Positions 48,092 to 55,377 of a DNA stretch of 64,000 nt are shown piece after piece. Source of the DNA: a virus. Numbering within the stretch: position 1 is the stretch's first letter; each line of letters starts with the position of its first letter. Made by a program: the position numbers and the translations under genes. The DNA is taken from positions 16,921 through 80,920 of IMG/VR virus record IMGVR_UViG_3300020474_000004, one strand, 5' to 3'. Under the pieces are notes generated by a model. It worked only from the letters and a program-made list of their open reading frames with translations. It did no database searches and was not told where the DNA came from.

Positions 48092-48745
48092 ATGAAACTT
48101 ATCAGAGAAGAGATCGAATCTGTCAAATTTCTTGTAGAGAAAACAAAGTCTGGCAAGAAATCCCTGTATATTGAGGGAGTATTCCTTCAGGGAAACATCA
48201 AGAACCGCAATGGTCGTATGTATCCTATGGATACTCTTCGTCGTGAAGTTTCTCGTTATAACGAATCCAATGTTCAGGCAGGTAGAGCACTTGGTGAACT
48301 TGGACATCCTGATGGTCCTACCGTGAATCTCGATAGAGTATCACATAAGATTGTCTCATTAAGAGAGAGTGGAGATAACTTTATTGGTAAGGCAAAAATC
48401 CTTGGAACACCGATGGGTAAGATTGCCGCAAATCTCGTAGAAGAAGGTGTCAAACTTGGCGTTTCTTCTCGTGGTATTGGATCGCTTAAAACAACAAAAG
48501 AGGGATGCAATATTGTTGGCGACGACTTCATGTTAGCAACTGCTGCTGATATTGTTGCTGATCCTTCTGCACCTGATGCATTTGTTGAGGGTATTATGGA
48601 AGGTAAAGAATGGGTCTGGGAAGGTGGTTTACTTCGCGAAAAGTATGCCCAGCAGACCAAAAATAAGATTAACACACTCGTCGGTCAGAGAGCGTTAGAG
48701 GAGCACAAACTCCAGTTATGGAGTGATTTCCTATCTAATCTTTAA
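48092..48745 (+). CDS. 21: Prohead core protease gp21
   Basis: Homologue of T4 gp21, the serine protease that cleaves the prohead scaffold and capsid proteins, with a herpesvirus-assemblin-like fold. Features: NRNGRMYPMDTL near residue 38, the GELGHPDG segment with His72 followed by RVSH with His85, and GVSSRGIG with Ser125/Ser126 as the likely nucleophile region. 217 residues against 212 in T4. Its substrates should include gp22, the gp67-like protein and gp23 downstream; gp23 shows a matching LTE cleavage site. Confidence 0.94.
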   Translation: MKLIREEIESVKFLVEKTKSGKKSLYIEGVFLQGNIKNRNGRMYPMDTLRREVSRYNESNVQAGRALGELGHPDGPTVNLDRVSHKIVSLRESGDNFIGKAKILGTPMGKIAANLVEEGVKLGVSSRGIGSLKTTKEGCNIVGDDFMLATAADIVADPSAPDAFVEGIMEGKEWVWEGGLLREKYAQQTKNKINTLVGQRALEEHKLQLWSDFLSNL

Positions 48746-48748
48746 TTT

Positions 48749-48760
48749 TATAAATAAATA
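48749..48760 (+). promoter_or_regulatory. Tandem late promoter octamers before gp22
   Basis: TATAAATA (48749-48756, exact consensus) overlaps a second copy, AATAAATA (48753-48760), four bases downstream. A GGAGAG ribosome-binding site follows just before the gp22 ATG. Confidence 0.75.
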
Positions 48761-48793
48761 TAGTTTTAATACCGGCAATAACGGAGAGTTCAA

Positions 48794-49939
48794 ATGTCTC
48801 GTGGAGATTTACAAGAAATGGAAGTAAAGACACAGCAATCCAAAACTGCTGTTAATTCTGGGGCTGCTGCTGCAGATCCTATGCCTAAAATGGCAGATCC
48901 TGGCACTCAACTGGCTAACGTTGAGGATCTCGGTGGTCCTACTCCCGAGAACTACAAATCCGATGATGATTCGGCAAAACTGAAAGAGCCAGGTGCTACC
49001 CTCAAGCAAGTCAAGGATATTATCACCAAAGGTGCTAAACCTGCTGACCCAATGCCTAAGGGTATGAAGGAAGAGGAAGAAGTAGCAGACGAAGAAGTAG
49101 TAGCAGAAGCAGAGGAAACCACTGATGAGGTAGTCGCTGAAGAAGAGACTACTGAAGACGAAGTTGTTTCTGAAGAAGAAGTAACTGAAGAAGAAGTCGT
49201 TGCTGAGTATGACATCGAAGAAGATGTCAATGCTCTCCTCGCAGGCGAAGAACTCTCCGAGGAATTCCAAGCAAAAGCACGCACCATCTTCGAAGCAGCA
49301 ATCAATTCTAAGGTTGCTCAAGTCAAAGAAGAACTGGAAACTAAGTTTGCAGAAAAGTTTGCAGAAGAAATTGTTTCTGCAAAAGAATCACTCGCTGAGC
49401 GTGTTGATTCTTACCTTGAGTATGTCGCTGACGAGTGGATGACTGAAAATCAACTCGCAGTCGAGCATGGACTCAAGACTGAAATGACCGAATCGTTCCT
49501 CTCCGGAATGAAGAGTCTTTTTGAAGAACATTATGTAACTATCCCTGAAGAGAAGTATGATGTAACTACCGCAATGGTAGCAAAATTAGATGAGATGGAA
49601 ACAAAACTCAACGAGCAAATCGAAAAGAATATCTCCCTCAATTCCAGACTCAATGAGTCGGTTGCTGAAGGAATCTTAGATCAAGTCTCTGATGGTCTTG
49701 CACAGACACAGAAAGAGAAGCTCGCCTCACTTTCCGAAAGTGTAGAGTTTGAAAGTGAAGCACAATATCGTGAAAAGTTAGAAACACTGAAGGAGTCATA
49801 CTTCTCTCAGAAGACCGTTTCTACTCCAGCTAAGACCGAGACCCTCTCTGAAGGTGTAGAGAGCAACCATCAATCCTATACTGGTTCGATGGAATCCTAC
49901 ATGAGAGCATTGGGTTCTACACTTAGCAAAAACTCCTGA
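48794..49939 (+). CDS. 22: Prohead scaffold core protein gp22
   Basis: Major internal scaffold of the prohead, degraded by gp21 after assembly. Identified by position between protease and capsid genes and by composition: residues ~95-150 are an extreme Glu/Val/Thr-rich acidic stretch, followed by long charged helices (about 165-350) typical of scaffolds. 381 residues against 269 in T4, mostly because of the acidic stretch and a Pro-rich N-terminal part. Sequence identity to T4 gp22 is not obvious, so the call leans on context. Confidence 0.85.
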   Translation: MSRGDLQEMEVKTQQSKTAVNSGAAAADPMPKMADPGTQLANVEDLGGPTPENYKSDDDSAKLKEPGATLKQVKDIITKGAKPADPMPKGMKEEEEVADEEVVAEAEETTDEVVAEEETTEDEVVSEEEVTEEEVVAEYDIEEDVNALLAGEELSEEFQAKARTIFEAAINSKVAQVKEELETKFAEKFAEEIVSAKESLAERVDSYLEYVADEWMTENQLAVEHGLKTEMTESFLSGMKSLFEEHYVTIPEEKYDVTTAMVAKLDEMETKLNEQIEKNISLNSRLNESVAEGILDQVSDGLAQTQKEKLASLSESVEFESEAQYREKLETLKESYFSQKTVSTPAKTETLSEGVESNHQSYTGSMESYMRALGSTLSKNS

Positions 49940-49987
49940 ATTTAAAATTAAATCAAACATAAACTAACCACACATAGGTAAACGCAA

Positions 49988-51397
49988 ATGTTCCATTCCG
50001 AACAGTTGCAGGAAAAGTGGGCACCTCTCCTCAACCATGAGGGTCTTGATAAAATCGAGAACTCCCATAAGAGAGCAGTAACCGCAGTCCTGCTGGAAAA
50101 CCAAGAAAAATTCCTCCGTGAGCAAAGTGCCTTCGAAAGCGGCACCACAATGCTTACTGAGCAACCTAACATGAACACCCAAACCGGCTCTGCTGCTGGT
50201 TTCTCTGGTGGTGCAACCGCATCAGGTCCTGTTGCCGGTTTCGATCCAGTTCTGATTTCCCTGATCAGACGCTCTATGCCTAACTTGGTCGCATATGACC
50301 TCGCAGGTGTTCAGCCAATGTCTGGTCCTACTGGACTCATCTTTGCGATGCGTTCACGTCGTGACAGTCAGTCTGGCACTGAAACCTTCTTCGATGAAGT
50401 AGATACCGCATTCTCCGGTCAGGACAAAGGTCTTGACCTCACCAACGGCATGACCAATGCTGCAGTTGGTATGGGTACTACCGGACACAACCCTGGCACT
50501 AACCCTGGTGCTCTGAATCCTTCCTCCAACGCCACACAGAAAGCATATTCTGTTGGTCAGGGTATGCGTACAGACGACGCAGAAGCACTTGACGGTACTG
50601 GAAGCAATGCTTTCAACCAGATGGCATTCTCGATCGAGAAAGTCACCGTTACTGCGAAGTCTAGAGCACTGAAGGCTGAGTACTCCTTAGAACTCGCACA
50701 AGACCTTAAGGCAATCCACGGTCTGAACGCTGAAGCGGAACTCGCAAACATTCTCTCCACTGAGATTCTTGCTGAGATCAACCGCGAAGTCATCAGAACC
50801 ATCTACAAGACTGCTGAGTCTGGTGCTCAAGTCAACACCGCAACCGCTGGTGAGTTCGACCTCGATGTCGATTCCAACGGACGCTGGAGTGTTGAGAAGT
50901 TCAAGGGTCTTCTGTTCCAAATCGAGCGTGATGCTAACGCAATCGCACAAAGAACTCGTAGAGGAAAGGGCAACATCATCATGTGTTCCGCAGACGTTGC
51001 TTCTGCACTGACCATGGCTGGTGTTCTCGATTACACCCCTGCACTCAACGCTAACCTTAACGTTGATGACACCGGTAACACCTTCGCTGGTGTTCTCCAA
51101 GGTAAGTATCGTGTATACATCGATCCTTATGCTGCAAACAGTGCTGCTAACCAGTACTACGTTGTTGGTTATAAGGGAACTTCTCCTTATGACGCTGGTC
51201 TGTTCTACTGCCCATATGTACCCCTCCAGATGGTACGTGCTGTCGGCGAGAACTCCTTCCAGCCCAAAATCGGATTTAAGACCCGCTACGGCATGGTTGC
51301 TAATCCATTCGCTGAGGGTCTTACCCAAGGCAGCGGCGCTCTCACAGTTAACGGAAACCGTTACTACAGAAGAGTCACTGTTAAGAACCTTATGTGA
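49988..51397 (+). CDS. 23: Major capsid protein gp23
   Basis: Homologue of T4 gp23, the HK97-fold protein forming the head. Matches: SLIRRSMPNLVAYDLAGVQP (T4 MVRRAIPNLIAFDICGVQP), KSRALKAEYSLELAQDLKAI, EINREVI, FAGVLQGKYRVYIDPYA and FKTRYGMVANPFAE. 469 residues against 521 in T4. An LTE at residues 56-58 fits the (L/I)-x-E consensus of gp21, predicting removal of a 58-residue propeptide. G+C is much higher than in the fibre genes, as expected for the most expressed gene. No exact late octamer upstream (only CATAAACTA). A strong terminator follows. Confidence 0.97.
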   Translation: MFHSEQLQEKWAPLLNHEGLDKIENSHKRAVTAVLLENQEKFLREQSAFESGTTMLTEQPNMNTQTGSAAGFSGGATASGPVAGFDPVLISLIRRSMPNLVAYDLAGVQPMSGPTGLIFAMRSRRDSQSGTETFFDEVDTAFSGQDKGLDLTNGMTNAAVGMGTTGHNPGTNPGALNPSSNATQKAYSVGQGMRTDDAEALDGTGSNAFNQMAFSIEKVTVTAKSRALKAEYSLELAQDLKAIHGLNAEAELANILSTEILAEINREVIRTIYKTAESGAQVNTATAGEFDLDVDSNGRWSVEKFKGLLFQIERDANAIAQRTRRGKGNIIMCSADVASALTMAGVLDYTPALNANLNVDDTGNTFAGVLQGKYRVYIDPYAANSAANQYYVVGYKGTSPYDAGLFYCPYVPLQMVRAVGENSFQPKIGFKTRYGMVANPFAEGLTQGSGALTVNGNRYYRRVTVKNLM

Positions 51398-51420
51398 TCC
51401 ATCGGATACACAAAGTTACA

Positions 51421-51447
51421 AGACCTCCTTCGGGGGGTCTTTTTTTA
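51421..51447 (+). terminator. Rho-independent terminator after gp23
   Basis: AGACCTCC and GGGGGTCT pair (one G-U) around a TTCG tetraloop, followed by a run of seven T. Textbook intrinsic terminator 24 bases behind the capsid gene stop. Confidence 0.93.
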
Positions 51448-51452
51448 TGCCT

Positions 51453-51460
51453 GATAAATA
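51453..51460 (+). promoter_or_regulatory. T4-type late promoter octamer
   Basis: GATAAATA lies directly behind the capsid terminator and 22 bases before the ATG at 51483, restarting transcription. Confidence 0.75.
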
Positions 51461-51482
51461 GTCAATATTGTCCTTTAAAAAA

Positions 51483-51671
51483 ATGGCGTATCACATTAAA
51501 AAACCCTCTGCACTAATTACAGAAATTACAGTTTATTATAAAGGAGATAGTCGTTGGACTGATAAGTTCGATGATAGAAAAACTTATGATGCTGATCCCT
51601 CTGCACTCCTCGTTAATGATGATGGAACTAATGGTGGATGGACTGGAGCAATTATTGTTGATGAAGGTTGA
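51483..51671 (+). CDS. Small protein of unknown function
   Basis: 62 residues from the ATG at 51483; an upstream in-frame TTG is less likely because it lies only eight bases from the late octamer. A single small domain with KKPSALITEITVYYKGD, then WTDKFDDRKTYDADPSA, and an Asp/Gly-rich end. No family recognised. It sits between the capsid gene and a tail gene and is read from its own late octamer, so probably a virion or assembly protein. Confidence 0.72.
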   Translation: MAYHIKKPSALITEITVYYKGDSRWTDKFDDRKTYDADPSALLVNDDGTNGGWTGAIIVDEG

Positions 51672-51676
51672 TAACA

Positions 51677-52252
51677 GTGGCTATTAGAAGAGAACCTGTA
51701 AAAAGAACAACAAGTCAAATTGAAAATAGAAATTATTTAAATCCTACTGGATTTAGATTTACTCTTCGCAGGTCTCCTCAAGCTGCATTCTTTTGTAATC
51801 AGGTTAATATCCCAAATATGACTTTGGGTGTGACTGTTCAACCAAACTATTTGAGACCTATTCCTGTTCCAGGAGATACAATAGAATTTGGTGATCTTCA
51901 ACTCAGATTCATGATTGATGAAGATCTTGGAAATTATATGGAGATCCAAAAGTGGATTCGTGGATTAGGATATCCAGAGAGTTTAGATCAATTTGAAAAT
52001 TTAGAAAGCGAGGCAGAAGTTTTCGGAAGATATATTAATGATGGTGACAATATCTACTCTGACGGAACTTTAAATATTCTTTCAAGTAATCTTGTTCCCA
52101 CACATCAAATCTTCTTCAAGGATTTATTTCCATATGATTTATCGACTTTGACCTTTGATGCTACCCAGACTGATCAAGAGTACTTTACAGCAGACGTGTC
52201 CTTCAAGTATACTATATACACGATATGTGATATGCAAGGAACTCCTTTATGA
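51677..52252 (+). CDS. 3: Tail completion/sheath stabiliser, gp3-like
   Basis: 191 residues from GTG at 51677, which has GAAGG nine bases upstream; a TTG at 51668 is possible. The core NPTGFRFTLRRSPQAAFFCN, then PGDTIEFGDLQLRFMIDEDL and NYMEIQKWIRGLGYP, is the tube-like domain shared by tail tube and tail-terminating proteins of contractile tails. In T4-like cyanophages the gene at this place, between gp23 and uvsY/uvsW, is called gp3, the protein capping the tail tube. The assignment to gp3 is from context and recall; other tube-like proteins such as gp54 cannot be excluded. Stop overlaps the uvsY start. Confidence 0.68.
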   Translation: MAIRREPVKRTTSQIENRNYLNPTGFRFTLRRSPQAAFFCNQVNIPNMTLGVTVQPNYLRPIPVPGDTIEFGDLQLRFMIDEDLGNYMEIQKWIRGLGYPESLDQFENLESEAEVFGRYINDGDNIYSDGTLNILSSNLVPTHQIFFKDLFPYDLSTLTFDATQTDQEYFTADVSFKYTIYTICDMQGTPL

Positions 52253-52683
52253 TCGATCTTGATAAACTTCAAGAAATGTGGGAAAAAGATTCCAAGATTG
52301 ATATGGACAATCTACATACAGAATCTACAAATATTCCTACTCTTCATGCGAAGTACTTTGAGTTATATAATACCATATTTCTAATGAGAAAGAAAGCGGA
52401 GCAGCAAAGAAAAAATATCCGTCATGAAAGATATGAATATTTTAGTGGTAAGGCAGACCCAGAGGTTTATATAGAAAAACCTTTTCCAAAAAAGATTCGT
52501 GATAAAGATACAATGCAAAAGTATCTTGATGCAGATGAGAAACTTTCTTCTGTCTGTTTAAAAATTGATTACTATGATACAATGCTCACATACATTGAGA
52601 GTATACTTAAGCAAGTAACCAACAGAACGTATCAAATCAAAAATGCGATTGAGTTCATGAGATTCAATGCGGGGTTAGGGTGA
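52249..52683 (+). CDS. uvsY: Recombination mediator UvsY
   Basis: Homologue of T4 UvsY, which loads UvsX recombinase onto single-stranded DNA covered by gp32. 144 residues against 137. Matches: LDKLQEMWEKDSKIDMDNLH (T4 LEDLQEELKKDVFIDSTKLQ), HERYEYFSGKADP (T4 KARLDYYSGRGDG), a mid-protein LDADEKLSSVCLKIDYYDTM and the C-terminal IKNAIEFMRFNAG (T4 IKHIQDMRAFEAG). Overlaps the preceding gene by four bases and the following by one, so it is coupled in an operon. Confidence 0.92.
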   Translation: MIDLDKLQEMWEKDSKIDMDNLHTESTNIPTLHAKYFELYNTIFLMRKKAEQQRKNIRHERYEYFSGKADPEVYIEKPFPKKIRDKDTMQKYLDADEKLSSVCLKIDYYDTMLTYIESILKQVTNRTYQIKNAIEFMRFNAGLG

Positions 52684-52877
52684 TGTATGACACAGATGAC
52701 GATGGTGAGTATTGGTCAATAGAATTAAACATTCAAGCAGTTCGTTTAATTCATAAAGGATTATCACAGGCTGTAGATAAGTGGTCTGGTGGTGCTCCTC
52801 AAGAGCAAGAAGATTTAATTTCTATGAGAGATAATTTTTATAAAATGATTTTAGAATATCAGTTCAATAATATGTGA
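52683..52877 (+). CDS. Small helical protein between uvsY and uvsW
   Basis: 64 residues from ATG 52683, which shares its A with the uvsY stop (tgATG); a GTG three bases earlier is also in frame. Acidic N-terminus (YDTDDDGEYW), then two amphipathic helices (IELNIQAVRLIHKGLSQAVD, then EDLISMRDNFYKMILEYQF). No family recognised. Operon position suggests a recombination or replication accessory role, not provable from sequence. Confidence 0.75.
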   Translation: MYDTDDDGEYWSIELNIQAVRLIHKGLSQAVDKWSGGAPQEQEDLISMRDNFYKMILEYQFNNM

Positions 52878-52883
52878 TAAATA
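52876..52883 (+). promoter_or_regulatory. T4-type late promoter octamer before uvsW
   Basis: GATAAATA overlaps the TGA stop of the preceding ORF, 21 bases before the uvsW start. T4 uvsW is also transcribed from a late promoter. Confidence 0.7.
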
Positions 52884-52885
52884 TT

Positions 52886-52905
52886 CATAGATGAATGGAT
52901 CTATG
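52886..52905 (+). other. Hairpin over the uvsW start
   Basis: CATAGAT and ATCTATG form a perfect 7-bp stem with a six-base loop ending on the first base of the GTG start codon. It could hide the start site in transcripts from upstream. Confidence 0.5.
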
Positions 52906-54380
52906 TGATTGATACAACAGCAAATCTTGTTATATCAAAATCAAACGAAGTATTTTTAAAAATCAATACTGAACCACATATTGAATATGAACTTAGAGAT
53001 CACTTTAAGTTCGAAGTTCCTAATGCAAAGTTTATGCCACAGTATCGTGGTAGAAACTGGAACGGAGAGATTCATCTATATGATATGAGGTCAAAACAGA
53101 TCTATGTTGGTCTGTTAGATAAGATTGTATCATTTTGTGAGAACTACGGTTACACTTACAAGTTCGAAGATAATAAGTTCTATGGTGCTCCATATGAGGA
53201 GAATCAACACATCTCTATGGAGGGTGTTAAAGATTACATGAACTCTATTTGTTCTCACTCTCCACGGAAATATCAAATTGAGGGAGTATACGGAGCTTTA
53301 AAGCACAATAGAAAGCTATTGATAAGCCCCACTGCTTCTGGCAAATCATTGATGATTTATTCTCTCGTAAGATATTACGTTGACCAAGGAGAAAAAATTC
53401 TTTTAGTTGTTCCCACGACATCTCTTGTAGAGCAGATGTACAAGGATTTTCTGGATTATGGTTGGAATGCTGACTCATATTGCCATCGTATCTATTCAGG
53501 AAAAGAAAAAAGTAATGATGCCCCAGTTACTATTACGACCTGGCAATCTGTATACAAACTTGATAGATCTTTCTTCGAAGACTATGGTTGTATTATAGGC
53601 GATGAAGCACATTTATTCAAGTCTAAGTCTTTGATACAAATCATGACTAAACTTCATCATGCAAAGTATAGATTTGGTTTCACGGGTACATTAGACGGCA
53701 CACAGACCCATAAGTGGGTATTAGAGGGGTTGTTTGGTCCATCATATAAAGTTACTCGAACTGATGAATTGATGAGGCAGGGACATTTATCTCAGTTAGA
53801 TATTCAGTGTCTGATACTCAAACACCATCCAAAAACATTTGAAACATATAATGATGAGATTGAGTATTTGATATCACATGAGCAAAGAAACAACTTTATA
53901 AAAAATCTAGCACTTGATCTTAAAGGGAATACACTTGTGCTTTTCCAAAGAGTCGAGAGCCATGGCGCTATACTCTATGAAAAGATAAATAAGAACAAGA
54001 GTGAAGACCACAAAGTATTTTTTGTACATGGTGGGGTGAATGCTGAAGAACGAGAATTGGTAAGGGAAATAACTGAGCGAGAAAACAATGCAGTTATCGT
54101 CGCATCTTATGGAACTTTTTCTACAGGTATCAATATTAAAAACCTCCATAATGTTATCTTTGCCTCTCCAAGTAAATCCAGAATCCGCAATCTTCAGAGT
54201 ATTGGACGAGTTCTTAGAAAAGGAAAAGGAAAGGTGAAGGCAACATTATATGATATCTCAGATGATTGTTCCACCAAGTCAAGACGAAACTACACATTAA
54301 ACCATTTTATAGAAAGAATCAAAATCTATAACGAAGAAAAGTTTAATTATGACATAATCACTATTCAATTAAAGGTATGA
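52905..54380 (+). CDS. uvsW: DNA/RNA helicase UvsW
   Basis: Homologue of T4 UvsW, an SF2 helicase that unwinds branched DNA and R-loops and helps switch from origin to recombination-dependent replication. N-terminal domain LRDHFKFEVPNAKFMPQYRG then RNWNGEIHLYD matches T4. Motif I SPTASGKS (near residue 145), motif II GDEAH (near 235), motif III FTGTLDG, and motif VI QSIGRVLRKGKGK are all present. 491 residues against 503 in T4. The start is GTG, inside a hairpin and after a late octamer. Stop overlaps the next ORF. Confidence 0.95.
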   Translation: MIDTTANLVISKSNEVFLKINTEPHIEYELRDHFKFEVPNAKFMPQYRGRNWNGEIHLYDMRSKQIYVGLLDKIVSFCENYGYTYKFEDNKFYGAPYEENQHISMEGVKDYMNSICSHSPRKYQIEGVYGALKHNRKLLISPTASGKSLMIYSLVRYYVDQGEKILLVVPTTSLVEQMYKDFLDYGWNADSYCHRIYSGKEKSNDAPVTITTWQSVYKLDRSFFEDYGCIIGDEAHLFKSKSLIQIMTKLHHAKYRFGFTGTLDGTQTHKWVLEGLFGPSYKVTRTDELMRQGHLSQLDIQCLILKHHPKTFETYNDEIEYLISHEQRNNFIKNLALDLKGNTLVLFQRVESHGAILYEKINKNKSEDHKVFFVHGGVNAEERELVREITERENNAVIVASYGTFSTGINIKNLHNVIFASPSKSRIRNLQSIGRVLRKGKGKVKATLYDISDDCSTKSRRNYTLNHFIERIKIYNEEKFNYDIITIQLKV

Positions 54381-54781
54381 TGGAAGACGACTTTTATGCA
54401 ACAATTAAGTTAAGATCAGGTGAGGAAATATTTTCAAAGGTTGCTGCCTCTGAAGAAGAAGATAGGACAATGTTAATATTATCCAATCCAATCACTATTA
54501 ATGAAATTAAATCCAGAGGTGGCACGGTAGGGTATAAATTAGAACCATGGTTAAAAACAACTAGTGATGATATGTTTATTATCAGACTAGAAGATGTTCT
54601 AACAATGTCCGAATCAGATGATATAGAAATGATTATGATGTATCAAGATTATATCCGTAGAGCAGATAAAAATAAAAATAATGAATCTGACTTAAGTCGC
54701 GATATGGGATATCTAGGGACAGTTAATGATACTAAAGAACTTTTAGAGAAGATATTTAAGAAAAGCTCTGAAGAGCTATAG
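54377..54781 (+). CDS. Acidic protein of unknown function with Sm-like N-terminus
   Basis: 134 residues, overlapping the uvsW stop; the next codon (54380) is also ATG and may be the true start. The N-terminal ~70 residues (YATIKLRSGEEIFSKV, then MLILSNPITI) are predicted as a small beta barrel with the strand-Gly-strand look of Sm/Lsm proteins; this is a resemblance only. The C-terminal half is a charged helical tail rich in Asp, Glu and Lys. A short 6-bp inverted repeat (AGCTCT/AGAGCT, 54764-54777) closes the gene. Function unknown. Confidence 0.72.
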   Translation: MMEDDFYATIKLRSGEEIFSKVAASEEEDRTMLILSNPITINEIKSRGGTVGYKLEPWLKTTSDDMFIIRLEDVLTMSESDDIEMIMMYQDYIRRADKNKNNESDLSRDMGYLGTVNDTKELLEKIFKKSSEEL

Positions 54782-54829
54782 TTTATCTAATCAACCCTGA
54801 CAGAGTTAGTCTATATGACTTTTGATACC

Positions 54830-54858
54830 TTGTCAAGCATTTAAGTTAATGGTATAAT
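54830..54858 (+). promoter_or_regulatory. Host sigma70-type promoter upstream of gp55
   Basis: TTGTCA (54830-54835), a 17-base spacer and TATAAT (54853-54858). Near-perfect bacterial promoter in the 101-base gap before gp55, giving a leader of about 18 bases. No late octamer is present in this gap. Confidence 0.85.
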
Positions 54859-54882
54859 CTATACATATTATGAGATAAACTT

Positions 54883-55377
54883 ATGATACAACCAGGCATG
54901 ACAAGAAGAAAAAGATCGGAACATTATGTAAATAATAAAGAGTTCCTTGCAGCATTAATTAAGTATCGTGAAGATAAAGAGATTGCACTAGCTAAGGGTC
55001 TTCCAAAACCAGTTATCCCTCGCTACATTGGTGATTGTTTTTTAAAGATCGCAAATCATTTATCATTCAAACCAAACTTTGTGAACTATATGTTCAAAGA
55101 GGATATGATCTCTGATGGCATTGAGAACTGCGTTCAGTACATACATAATTTTAACCCAGAGAAATCCCAGAATCCCTTTGCGTATTTCACTCAGATTATT
55201 CATTATGCTTTTCTGCGCCGTATTCAGCGAGAGAAAAGACAGTTAGATATTAAGAATAAAATTATTGAGAAGTCAGGGTATAGTGAAGTCTTCGACGACA
55301 ACAATACACTTGACGGATCGAACTACAGCGACTATAATCAGATCAAGGATAATGTCCACTCTAAACTCCGTGGTTGA
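54883..55377 (+). CDS. 55: Late-transcription sigma factor gp55
   Basis: Homologue of T4 gp55, the minimal sigma factor that directs host RNA polymerase to TATAAATA late promoters with gp33 and the gp45 clamp. Matches: HYVNNKEFLAALIKYRED (T4 NYVNNKELLQAIIDWKTE), EDMISDGIENCVQYIHNFNP (T4 [20 protein letters not shown]), NPFAYFTQIIHYAFLRRIQR and EKRQLDIK. 164 residues against 185; the C-terminal part is shorter. Driven by the sigma70-type promoter in front of it, consistent with expression before the late genes. Stop overlaps gp47. Confidence 0.95.
   Translation: MIQPGMTRRKRSEHYVNNKEFLAALIKYREDKEIALAKGLPKPVIPRYIGDCFLKIANHLSFKPNFVNYMFKEDMISDGIENCVQYIHNFNPEKSQNPFAYFTQIIHYAFLRRIQREKRQLDIKNKIIEKSGYSEVFDDNNTLDGSNYSDYNQIKDNVHSKLRG

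Noticed and set aside
48809-49321. Minus-strand open frame of 170 codons
   Set aside because: Antisense of the Glu-rich gp22 scaffold stretch, giving Phe/Ser-rich nonsense; no initiation signals.
53984-53991. GATAAATA inside uvsW, and AATAAATA at 57584-57591 inside gp46
   Set aside because: Match the late octamer but lie deep within genes with no gene start close behind; treated as chance in AT-rich DNA.
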